A stretch of 64,000 nt of DNA, taken from assembly GCA_029261715.1 (NCBI GenBank), contig JAJDAT010000014.1:310001-374000 (forward strand), in the 5' to 3' direction. Below, piece after piece: positions 18,051 through 25,344 of this stretch. How positions within the stretch are numbered: position 1 is the stretch's first letter; each line of letters starts with the position of its first letter. This DNA is from Nitrospinia bacterium. Its GTDB lineage: Bacteria > Nitrospinota > Nitrospinia > Nitrospinales > JAJDAT01. A program made the position numbers and the translations under genes. The notes under the pieces were generated by a model, which was not told the DNA's origin, did not search any database, and saw only the letters and a program-made list of their open reading frames with translations.

Positions 18051-18584
18051 TTAAAAACCACCACCCCAACTACCGCCTCTTCTTCCTCTGCCACCGCTAC
18101 GTCCTATACCGCCTCCCCTTTTACTGCCTCCATTTTCTTTCTGCATAGACTCCATTCTCTTTTGGTTTTCAGATTCTTGGTAATGTTTATAGAGCGCCAT
18201 TTGAGTAGACGTAAAAAACTTAGCCAAAATCAAATCCGTTTCATGATCGAGACGGGTCAACTCTCGATACATATTCATTTTATTGCGATTATCTGAACTG
18301 GAACTGTCTTTAACAATGGTTCGCTTTTGTTTCAAATAATTAGCGATAATAGGTCTAATTTTCTCTTCTTTCTCTTTCGTTAAATTAAGACGTCTCCTTA
18401 AATCAAGCATCGTCTGGTCGGTAGATTTTATTTTTATTGGTGGAGACTTTCTTTTAGGACTGCTGGAAGCGCAGGCGGAACACAAAAACACTGCCATAAG
18501 AACAATAATTAAATAGCGCAAATTCATATGAAAAATAGTGTCCTTACTCAAGTAAAACAATCGGTGCGATCTATTTTCAATCAT
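18051..18584 (-). CDS. Lipoprotein with Spy-like helix and Arg/Gly-rich tail
   Basis: 177 residues from the ATG at 18584 (AAGG six bases upstream). An internal ATG at 18527 would give a more typical lipoprotein signal (LRYLIIVLMAVFLCSAC). The mature part has a Spy-type pair of helices (LRRRLNLTKEKEEKIRPIIA; LTRLDHETDLILAKFFTSTQ). It ends in a glycine/arginine tail of about 25 residues (KRGGGIGRSGGRGRRGG then SWGGGF). Such a tail is uncommon in a lipoprotein of this kind. The gene lies between a Spy-like gene and the ECF sigma gene, all in one direction. Confidence 0.72.
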   Translation of the reverse strand: MIENRSHRLFYLSKDTIFHMNLRYLIIVLMAVFLCSACASSSPKRKSPPIKIKSTDQTMLDLRRRLNLTKEKEEKIRPIIANYLKQKRTIVKDSSSSDNRNKMNMYRELTRLDHETDLILAKFFTSTQMALYKHYQESENQKRMESMQKENGGSKRGGGIGRSGGRGRRGGSWGGGF

Positions 18585-18608
18585 AATAAACCTTTTTATA
18601 TAATATAA

Positions 18609-18654
18609 CCCTCAAAAGGAGGGCGGGTCGAAACAATCATAATTGTTTCGACCC
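18609..18654 (-). promoter_or_regulatory. Pair of hairpins between two stress genes
   Basis: A perfect 13-base inverted repeat with a 4-base loop (GGGTCGAAACAAT at 18625-18637, complement at 18642-18654) lies directly beside a 5-base stem (CCCTC/GAGGG, 18609-18623). It falls after the Spy-like gene 18694-19161 and before the lipoprotein gene. No T-run follows, so it may be an attenuating or processing structure, or a protein-binding palindrome, as easily as a terminator. Confidence 0.55.
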
Positions 18655-18693
18655 TATGAGACGTGGGGTTAACGCTTAACTAATCTTCATACA

Positions 18694-19161
18694 CTAATAT
18701 CTCGCCATTTTGTTTCCGTGACGACGCGACCATTTTTCCTTCATTTTTTCTTTAAATTTCTCCATCGCTTCCGGCGGTAATATCGATTTAACCTCTCTAA
18801 AAACTTTTGCCCTTAACATAATCATCTCTTTTTTAGCGTCGACTGTTTTTTGAATCGCCTTCTGTAAACTCTCTTCTGAAGACCCGGAAAATATCTCTTC
18901 CATTAAATTTTTCTTGGCGTTAATTAGGTGGCTTCGCAGTTCCTTTTTTTGCCCCTTATGCTGTAAAAATATTTTAAATACTTCGACTTTTTGACTGTCC
19001 GTTAAACTATCGTCAAAATAAAATGGTTTAAAACCCTCCATCGTTTTTCCATAAGAGCCTTCTTGCTTATGCTTCCAACCAGCCCAAGCGTTAATTGGAA
19101 AAATGAAAGAGATCAAAAATAAACCAACAAAAATCTTCTTAAACATATCGTTTCGCAACAT
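18694..19161 (-). CDS. Spy/CpxP-like periplasmic stress protein
   Basis: 155 residues with a signal peptide (cleavage near NAWAGWKH) and GGAGG eight bases before the ATG. The mature part is all helical: SLTDSQKVEVFKIFLQHKGQ (an LTxxQ-like motif), then an intermediate helix, then LRAKVFREVKSILPPEAMEK (the second such motif) and a basic tail. This matches Spy/CpxP/ZraP proteins, small periplasmic chaperones or metal binders. It is the first gene of the stress cluster that continues with the lipoprotein and ECF sigma genes. Confidence 0.8.
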   Translation of the reverse strand: MLRNDMFKKIFVGLFLISFIFPINAWAGWKHKQEGSYGKTMEGFKPFYFDDSLTDSQKVEVFKIFLQHKGQKKELRSHLINAKKNLMEEIFSGSSEESLQKAIQKTVDAKKEMIMLRAKVFREVKSILPPEAMEKFKEKMKEKWSRRHGNKMARY

Positions 19162-19240
19162 TTGTAATTCCTCCGGTTAAGAGAATAAAATCTTTACCAA
19201 CTTTTCATTTTTTATAAATATTCGCTTCATAACTTTAAAA

Positions 19241-19266
19241 GTCGCGAATCATTTAGAAAAAGTTAC
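19241..19266 (-). promoter_or_regulatory. Possible ECF sigma promoter of the stress cluster
   Basis: On the minus strand GTAAC and GCGAC are separated by 16 bases, with a T-run after the first element. This resembles the AAC-type -35 and CG-type -10 boxes of ECF sigma factors. It lies about 80 bases before the Spy-like start at 19161. One occurrence, matched by eye. Confidence 0.25.
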
Positions 19267-19360
19267 AAAAATTTTATAACGAGGAAAAAAAGACGTATTT
19301 TCAGAGATTTAATCTAAAGAAAGGAAAAGGAAAACTAACAGAGAGGGATTAAAACCTAAA

Positions 19361-20047
19361 TTAATGCTGGGTCAATTTTCCGTCTCGGATTTCAAGCTTG
19401 AGATTTCCAAAACGAGCCGCTTCAGGGTTGTGGGTGACCATTACAAAGGTGGCTTTAAAGTCTTGAGAAATATTGCGCATCAAGCTCAATATTTTTTCGC
19501 CGTTTTCGGAATCCAAGTTTCCTGTGGGCTCATCGGCTAAAATCAAGGATGGTTTATGAACCAACGCACGAGCCATTGCCACACGCTGCATTTCGCCTCC
19601 CGACAACTCGGCTGGGAACGATTCGCCCCGATGCAACAAGCCAACATAATCTAAAAGTTTAACAACATTTTCGGAGCCGGCCTTTGAATTGCCATTCAGC
19701 AATAACGGCAGTTCAACATTTTCGCGGACTGTCATGGTGGGCATTAAATTAAAAAACTGGAAAACAAAACCGATATCTTCGCGCCGCAATTGAGTTAATT
19801 CTTTATCTTGCAACTCAGAGATTTTTTTATCAGAGACATAAACTTCTCCTGAGTCGGGCTTATCCAACCCTCCTAAAACATTTAGTAAGGTTGTTTTTCC
19901 GCCGCCACTAGGCCCCATAACGGTTGTAAAATCTCCTCGGCGTATTTCAAAACTCACGTCGTCTAACGCGACTGATCGAACGCTTCCAGAGTTATACTTT
20001 TTTGAAACGTTTACAAAACGCGCAGCTATTGGTTCTTCTTTTTCCAT
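19361..20047 (-). CDS. ABC transporter ATP-binding protein, LolD/MacB type
   Basis: 228 residues. Walker [11 protein letters not shown]-loop [21 protein letters not shown], signature [15 protein letters not shown], Walker [16 protein letters not shown] and switch VTHN are all present, so the enzyme should be active. The short form and the ENVELPL and GNLDS segments place it in the LolD/MacB/FtsE group, which works with four-TM permeases in lipoprotein release, toxin export or peptide efflux. No permease lies beside it: the neighbours are a radical SAM gene 53 bases upstream and a Spy-like gene downstream. The partner must be encoded elsewhere. Confidence 0.9.
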   Translation of the reverse strand: MEKEEPIAARFVNVSKKYNSGSVRSVALDDVSFEIRRGDFTTVMGPSGGGKTTLLNVLGGLDKPDSGEVYVSDKKISELQDKELTQLRREDIGFVFQFFNLMPTMTVRENVELPLLLNGNSKAGSENVVKLLDYVGLLHRGESFPAELSGGEMQRVAMARALVHKPSLILADEPTGNLDSENGEKILSLMRNISQDFKATFVMVTHNPEAARFGNLKLEIRDGKLTQH

Positions 20048-20100
20048 TATTCCGCTGATTTTCGAAAATTAACCAAACGATAAAAGGGATATCGCAAAAT

Positions 20101-22176
20101 CTAAACGTCGGCGGTAGCGGCCTCAAGAACTTGGCTATTCTCGTAACAAACCGAACCCGATAACACTTTCAAAAAGCCTCTATTGTTCAATTTAAAAAGA
20201 ATATTATCAAGTTCATTTTTATCGAGACCAACCTTTTGTTGCAGCTCTTTTATGGAAATAGGATCTTCAATCGCTTCTAAAACCTTCATCTCTTTACCTA
20301 GAAGACGAAAATAAAATCCAGTTGTGGAGTGATAAGTCAATTTAGCCGGCGTGGGGGGTAACGAAAAGTCCTTGATGGGATCTCTGCCAATGGCTAGCGT
20401 ATGCGTTTCGGGCGTTCTTTGGACTACAGCTTCATCCGTATCATCAACGTTACGGAGTAACGGCCCCATACGTTTAGACCCAGTAATATATTTCAAACCA
20501 TCGGGATTGTGGAGCGCGTAAGGCAAATAAGCGCCATGAATAATCATCTCTGCGTCTCCGCGAGAAAGAAACGCTTCGTTCAATTCAGTTCGATCATAGG
20601 GAACACTACCGTCCTTATAATTATATTCGTAAAACCCGTCTCCTCGGCGCGATATTTCAATTCCATAACGATCCGCTTCGTGGAATATAGGTTGATCTGG
20701 TAGTAAATCGTATGTCCCCGTATAAGAAGACAACGCGATACGGTCTCTGCGATCTTGAATAAAATCAAACGTCTTGTAAGCTTCTTCTTCCGTTTCAGTC
20801 GGAAAACCAATAAACCAAAAAACGCTGGCGCCAATTCCTGAAGCTTCCAAGTTTTCAAGCATACCGTCGACTTCGTCGATATGATTCCCTTTTGCCGTCA
20901 GATCCAAAATGCGTTGCGTAGAGGACTCAAATCCAAACTGCAAAAATCGACATCCACCTTCCCACAAAGTTTGAGTGAACTCTGGTTTTAGAAAAACTTT
21001 TTCAAACTTTGTTTCCGCAAACCAGTGAAAGTCTAATCCTCTTTTTTTAATTTCTTTTGCCAAGTATTTCAACGTTTTTGGAGGCGACAACGAATCCCAC
21101 AATAGAAATAAATTAACCCCGGTGGCTTCGTTGATCTTTATCATATCTTCCAAAACATTTTCTGGGCTTCGCATTCGGAAGTTATCGCGATACGACAACG
21201 AACAAAAGCTGCATTTGCCGTAATAGCATCCGCGCGATGTTTGAAAGCTCGCTGTCACCCAAGGAGTGAGATATTGATCCATCGGCATGTCTGTAAACTC
21301 TGGAGCGGGTAAGGCGTTTAAATCGTCAACTTGTCGCGCCGCCGTATTTTTTACGGCTCCATTGGAGTCGCGATAATACAAATTCGAAACGGTGTCTAAA
21401 CTATCTCCGTTTTCTAAAGCGGTCGCTAATTCGCCAATAGATTTATCCCCTTCGCCAACTATGGCGTAGTCGAATAAATCGTATAACTTTGCGTCCGTAG
21501 CCATGGGGTCCAAACAATTAAAAATTGTCACTCCACCTATCACGATGGGAATATCTGGAGCTTGCTTACGAATATGCTTAATAAGCTTCATCGCTTGATA
21601 ATATGAAATCATGAAGGGAATGCTAATGCCGATCAAATCCGGCTTTTCTTCCAATATAGTGGCTACAGTGGACCGGTCGTATAGATCGCCTATAGGATCT
21701 ATCCAGTCGCGTTTTAAAGCGCTAAATAAATTATCAACCAGATTGGGATTGACTCCATATGGCAGAGGGTTGAGACCAAAATAAAAACGAACGCCGCCAA
21801 ATAAGTTATCGAGAGCGCGATTGAACTTTTCCGGGTTGTAAAAATCGCTGGAATTGCGCATTACATCGATATCTTTAGTCACCCTACCCAAACCGCTTGG
21901 AGGAACGCAAAGAGATAAATGTGCGTCTTGCAGTTCTTCCGCTTCCTCAGGGTTAAGCGCCGACTTCTGTTCCAGCTCTATGCGTCGTTTATCCTTCGCA
22001 TCGTAATAACTGAGTAGAGTTTCCTCGTTCATCAAGTCGTAAAAAACTTCCAAGTTGACGTCTCGAAGAACCACTTCGTGCCCCGCTTCTTTCAAACAAG
22101 GAGCCAATGTTGGCAAACTTGCGTATGGGGCCGATGGAATACCGCCATCAGGCGGATATATTAAAAGAACTTTCAT
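20101..22176 (-). CDS. B12-binding-domain radical SAM protein
   Basis: 691 residues. Residues about 1-60 are the opening of a B12-binding domain (MKVLLIYPPDGGIPSAPYAS), which continues to about 280 with IPIVIGGVTIF and YAIVGEGDKSIGEL. The radical SAM core begins at TSRGCYYGKCSFCSLSYRDN. Its Cys cluster is C-x4-C-x2-C, one residue longer than the common C-x3-C-x2-C; an inserted Gly causes this and it is known in some B12-binding groups. Then come LLWDSLSPP, FGFESSTQRIL and WFIGFPTETEEEA. The C-terminal 70 residues look like a winged helix (ISIKELQQKVGLDKNELDNI). Such enzymes methylate or rearrange unreactive carbons; the substrate is unknown. The ABC ATPase follows 53 bases downstream. Confidence 0.88.
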   Translation of the reverse strand: MKVLLIYPPDGGIPSAPYASLPTLAPCLKEAGHEVVLRDVNLEVFYDLMNEETLLSYYDAKDKRRIELEQKSALNPEEAEELQDAHLSLCVPPSGLGRVTKDIDVMRNSSDFYNPEKFNRALDNLFGGVRFYFGLNPLPYGVNPNLVDNLFSALKRDWIDPIGDLYDRSTVATILEEKPDLIGISIPFMISYYQAMKLIKHIRKQAPDIPIVIGGVTIFNCLDPMATDAKLYDLFDYAIVGEGDKSIGELATALENGDSLDTVSNLYYRDSNGAVKNTAARQVDDLNALPAPEFTDMPMDQYLTPWVTASFQTSRGCYYGKCSFCSLSYRDNFRMRSPENVLEDMIKINEATGVNLFLLWDSLSPPKTLKYLAKEIKKRGLDFHWFAETKFEKVFLKPEFTQTLWEGGCRFLQFGFESSTQRILDLTAKGNHIDEVDGMLENLEASGIGASVFWFIGFPTETEEEAYKTFDFIQDRRDRIALSSYTGTYDLLPDQPIFHEADRYGIEISRRGDGFYEYNYKDGSVPYDRTELNEAFLSRGDAEMIIHGAYLPYALHNPDGLKYITGSKRMGPLLRNVDDTDEAVVQRTPETHTLAIGRDPIKDFSLPPTPAKLTYHSTTGFYFRLLGKEMKVLEAIEDPISIKELQQKVGLDKNELDNILFKLNNRGFLKVLSGSVCYENSQVLEAATADV

Positions 22177-22233
22177 TCTCTAACTCCTAATTCGTTCAAT
22201 CAAAAGGAAAACGCTCTAGACAGATAATATTAA

Positions 22234-22803
22234 TTACTTTGTGTTGCGAACGGCTCGAACGCCCCCATTTTCACAACTTGTAAAGCGGCGAACATGAGGA
22301 AAACCGTTAACAAAATAAAACGTGCGAGCGCAACACTCGTCTAACTCAGTTTTATCAATGTCTAAGCTCCAATACCAATAAGCCGCGCCATCGGCAAATC
22401 GCTCGTCCAAAGCTAAAGGTTTTTCAGGATTATGATCCCAACTCATGACGCTTTCTTTAGTATTATCGTAGATCATCGCTAACTCTCCTAAACCCGGCAA
22501 CCGCCAATCGTCGTATCCTCCCGCCGTCAGTTTTTCAACATAATCCATCGCTTCGTACAAGTTTAAGCAACGACCTAAGTCGGCGTAACTATCTTTCTTC
22601 GCCCACATTCGATTATATTTGGGGGTAGATAAAGTACCGTCGCCATGATCGACTAAAAAAACTGTCGACTTAGGAGGTGGAGGAGGCACATAGGGCGGAG
22701 CCACGTAAACTTCGCGCTCCCCATAAACAGGTTGAACCCCTGTCCACAACAAACATAAAACCGCTAGAACTTTAGAAATAACGTTTAAAGAATTAGGTTT
22801 CAT
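22234..22803 (-). CDS. Exported DUF1566 (Lcl C-terminal domain) protein
   Basis: 189 residues with a signal peptide (cleavage near VYGERE) and a Pro-rich segment (YVPPPPPKS). The DUF1566 domain follows: DHGDGTLSTPKYNRMWAKKD, LYEAMDYVEKLTAGGYDDWR LPGLGELAMIYD, AAYWYWSLDID, and NGGVRAVRN. The domain occurs in surface and periplasmic proteins with a C-type-lectin-like fold and, as with FGE-like proteins, often binds rather than catalyses. It is upstream of, and 57 bases from, the radical SAM gene in the same direction, so it may be co-transcribed. Confidence 0.82.
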   Translation of the reverse strand: MKPNSLNVISKVLAVLCLLWTGVQPVYGEREVYVAPPYVPPPPPKSTVFLVDHGDGTLSTPKYNRMWAKKDSYADLGRCLNLYEAMDYVEKLTAGGYDDWRLPGLGELAMIYDNTKESVMSWDHNPEKPLALDERFADGAAYWYWSLDIDKTELDECCARTFYFVNGFPHVRRFTSCENGGVRAVRNTK

Positions 22804-22933
22804 CTCAGTTCCTGAAATATATTTTGAAAATCTCTAAGAATTCGAATTTTTACTGTTTTGCTATTACCAAGTAATTAAAATAAGGGCTTGGCTCTTGGCA
22901 AATCTGAATTTTTAGAAATTCCCTCTTGTAAAA

Positions 22934-23104
22934 TTAATTAGATCTTTTAAAAGCAAAGACATAGTTTCTTGATCCAGCACACAGAAACTCACTGCCATCA
23001 CTATAATATGTTTCCTGCCTAATATCGATTTTTTTGGACTCAAACAATAAATGGTCCTCTACGCTTGTAAATCCTGCCGTTTCTAATAAAATATGCTTTT
23101 TGCT
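22934..23104 (-). pseudogene. Remnant: C-terminal end of a SAM methyltransferase-like protein
   Basis: The minus-strand frame reads HILLETAGFTSVEDHLLFES and continues to GSEFLCAGSRNYVFAFKRSN before a TAA at 22934-22936. The LLETAGF helix and the final beta hairpin with CAGSRNYVFAFKR are typical of the end of class I SAM methyltransferases. Upstream the frame closes at a TAA (23105-23107) and no start codon or SAM-binding motifs exist, so this is a 5'-truncated fragment. Another frame immediately upstream (DFYQASLYLATINLWKVAKA) may be a frameshifted continuation. Confidence 0.5.
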
Positions 23105-23162
23105 TTAGCGACTTTCCATAAGTTTATTGTCGCTAAATAAAGAGAAGCTTGATAAAAATCAA

Positions 23163-23267
23163 TCAAGCTCTCTCAATTTGAGAGATTATTGACTCAAATA
23201 CTCTATCGGCATTTTTTTCAAAAAAAGTTAGAGTTAGATTAGCCCCTAATAAACATTCAAACTCTCT
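23163..23267 (-). pseudogene. Short coding-like remnant
   Basis: A 34-residue stop-to-stop frame (GANLTLTFFEKNADRVFESI then ISQIERA) has the look of a protein end but no start codon. A hairpin (GCTTGAT...ATCAAGC, within 23147-23168) overlaps and follows its stop on the minus strand. One frame away upstream, an ATG at 23302 opens MFFKKVLTGLNRESLNVY before a stop, so a frameshifted small gene is possible. I cannot name it. From 23303 to 23596 I see no features. Confidence 0.3.
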
Positions 23268-23596
23268 CTATTTAAACCGGTTAAAACTTTTTTGAAAAAC
23301 ATTCTCCACAAGCTTTGTTAATAAACTGTGGAAAACCACATATTTGAATTTTTAAGTTAGTATTTTTATGGCAGTTAGTGAAATTGACTACTTTTTGAGC
23401 GATACTTAAACCATTGAATATTGTAGAGTTGAAAAAGTCTCAACTTAGAATATCGGAAATAAAAAATGGAAAAAGAAGTATAATTTTTTGCGTTTTTGTA
23501 AAACTAAGCTTACTAACTGCTAACAAAATATAAGATTGGTCAAAAAATTATTCTCATTTTAGCTACTGATTCATATTTTTTAACTAACAGTTTTCT

Positions 23597-25225
23597 ATGT
23601 CCAGTTTGATTCATACATTTAGCGTTATTTTCATTTTTTTATTTCTAACAGGAGCCAAAAACGCTCCCACGGAAAAACCGCTTACTATTTTCGAGCTCTC
23701 CGAATTCGGCAAGTTGACAGAACTCAAAAAACAAGTTCAAAACTTGAGCCAGGTAAACGCAAGAGATAAAATTTATGGCAGAACGCTTCTTCATTGGGCA
23801 GCGCGAGATAATCAATTAGAAACTGTTAAGTTTTTGGTTTCTAAAGGAGCAATAGTAAACACCAAAGACTTAAACGGGTTCTCTCCTTTTTATTGGGCAA
23901 CGCAGGGCGGCCATATTTCAACCATGGATTTTTTGTTGAAAAAAGGAGCCAATATCGATTCTCGTAACGAACATGGGTTCTCTCCCCTTTTTGCGGCGGT
24001 GCAGGAAAATAAAATTGAAGCGGTTCGATGGTTGATCAAAAACCAAGCCAAAACAAACCTCCAGGGAAACTTGGGGGCAACTCCGCTGCACTGGGCAATC
24101 GCTAAAAATCATAAAGATATCGCTACCGCGCTTTTGGAAGCGGGCGCCGACGTCAATATCCAAAACGCTCGTGGCGAATCTCCTTTGTATTGGGCTGCCC
24201 GCATGGGCAACAAAGAATTGGCCAAGCTCTTAATAAACAAAGAAGCCAATGTTCAACTGAGCAATTTGGAAGGTTTAACTGTTCTCCATATTGCGGCAAA
24301 AAACAATCGAGAGCAGATTGCAGAAATACTTGCCGTTAAAGATAGCGATTTAAACGCTCAGGATATTTCTGGGAAAACTCCATTACACATTGCCGTACAG
24401 CAAAATCATCTTGATACCGCGCGTTGGCTTCTTGAGCATGGCGCCGATCCCAATATCCAGACTAAAAAAGGGACCACTGCGCTTCATATAACTGCCGTTA
24501 AAGACACCAAACCTATGACAGATTTATTGATCAAGCATAGCGCAGACTTTAACATTGAAGATAAACGCGGTAGGACTCCACTCGATCTCACCATCCTTGA
24601 AAGCGACAGAGCGGTTCCAAAAGCTCTCATAGCGGCGGGAGCCAAGGTAGACAAAACAAATGAAGAAGGCAAAACACGAGTGCACCTGGCGGCTCAAGAC
24701 GGCGATTTAGAACAACTCACTCGATATATTTCTTTAGGAGCTTCGGTAAACTTTCGCGACAAAAAAGGGAGAGTGCCATTCCATTACGCCGCCAAAAGTT
24801 CAGAGATCGCAAAACTATTGCTCAACTCAGGAGCGATGATCAGCGCCAAAGATAATCAGGGAGAAACGCCGTTAATCTATGCCGTGCGATCTCGGAGTTT
24901 TGAACAAGCCAAATTATTTATAAAACTTGGCGCCGACGTTAACATGAAGGATAAAAATGGAAAAGCGGCACTGCACTTGGTGGGTAACGATCTCTTAATA
25001 GCGCGTTTGTTGCTTGGGAAAGACGCAGACCCCAATGGTCGCGACAAAGCCGGACAAACACCTCTGCATATAGCGGCAAAAGGCAATAACACAGCCCTGA
25101 TCAAACTCCTCCTCAGAAACGGAGCCAATCCTAAAACTAAGGACAACGAAGGTTTAACTCCCCTTAACCTCGCCGAACAATCAGGAAATAATGAAGTTGC
25201 TTCTTTGTTGAAGCCTAGGAAATAA
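23597..25225 (+). CDS. Exported ankyrin-repeat protein
   Basis: 542 residues. A signal sequence (about 1-20) is followed by some fifteen ankyrin repeats from residue 55 to the end, with the canonical G-x-TPLHxAA pattern, for example GRTLLHWAARDNQLETVKFL, GATPLHWAIAKNHKDIATAL and GQTPLHIAAKGNNTALIKLL. Some units read PLYWAA or PFYWAT in place of PLHWAA. Ankyrin arrays are protein-binding scaffolds; with a signal peptide and no enzymatic domain this one is likely periplasmic. It is transcribed towards the CHAT/NB-ARC locus and ends 119 bases from it. The 5' side is a long decayed stretch with no obvious promoter. Confidence 0.9.
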   Translation: MSSLIHTFSVIFIFLFLTGAKNAPTEKPLTIFELSEFGKLTELKKQVQNLSQVNARDKIYGRTLLHWAARDNQLETVKFLVSKGAIVNTKDLNGFSPFYWATQGGHISTMDFLLKKGANIDSRNEHGFSPLFAAVQENKIEAVRWLIKNQAKTNLQGNLGATPLHWAIAKNHKDIATALLEAGADVNIQNARGESPLYWAARMGNKELAKLLINKEANVQLSNLEGLTVLHIAAKNNREQIAEILAVKDSDLNAQDISGKTPLHIAVQQNHLDTARWLLEHGADPNIQTKKGTTALHITAVKDTKPMTDLLIKHSADFNIEDKRGRTPLDLTILESDRAVPKALIAAGAKVDKTNEEGKTRVHLAAQDGDLEQLTRYISLGASVNFRDKKGRVPFHYAAKSSEIAKLLLNSGAMISAKDNQGETPLIYAVRSRSFEQAKLFIKLGADVNMKDKNGKAALHLVGNDLLIARLLLGKDADPNGRDKAGQTPLHIAAKGNNTALIKLLLRNGANPKTKDNEGLTPLNLAEQSGNNEVASLLKPRK

Positions 25226-25280
25226 ATTGGGAAATGGTTTATCCAGAAAAATTCCTATTCCAAATCAAAGAACAAAATAG

Positions 25281-25325
25281 ACGTCATTCTAGAGGAGCCC
25301 TGAAAGGGTGACGAAGAATCTAGGT
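25281..25325. repeat. Dispersed REP-like element
   Basis: GTCATTCTAGAGGAGCCCTG and GACGAAGAATCT form the kind of short imperfect palindrome that is scattered between genes in many environmental bacteria. It lies between two convergent genes, a typical position. Confidence 0.5.
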
Positions 25326-25344
25326 GTTAATCCTTCCACTCCCC

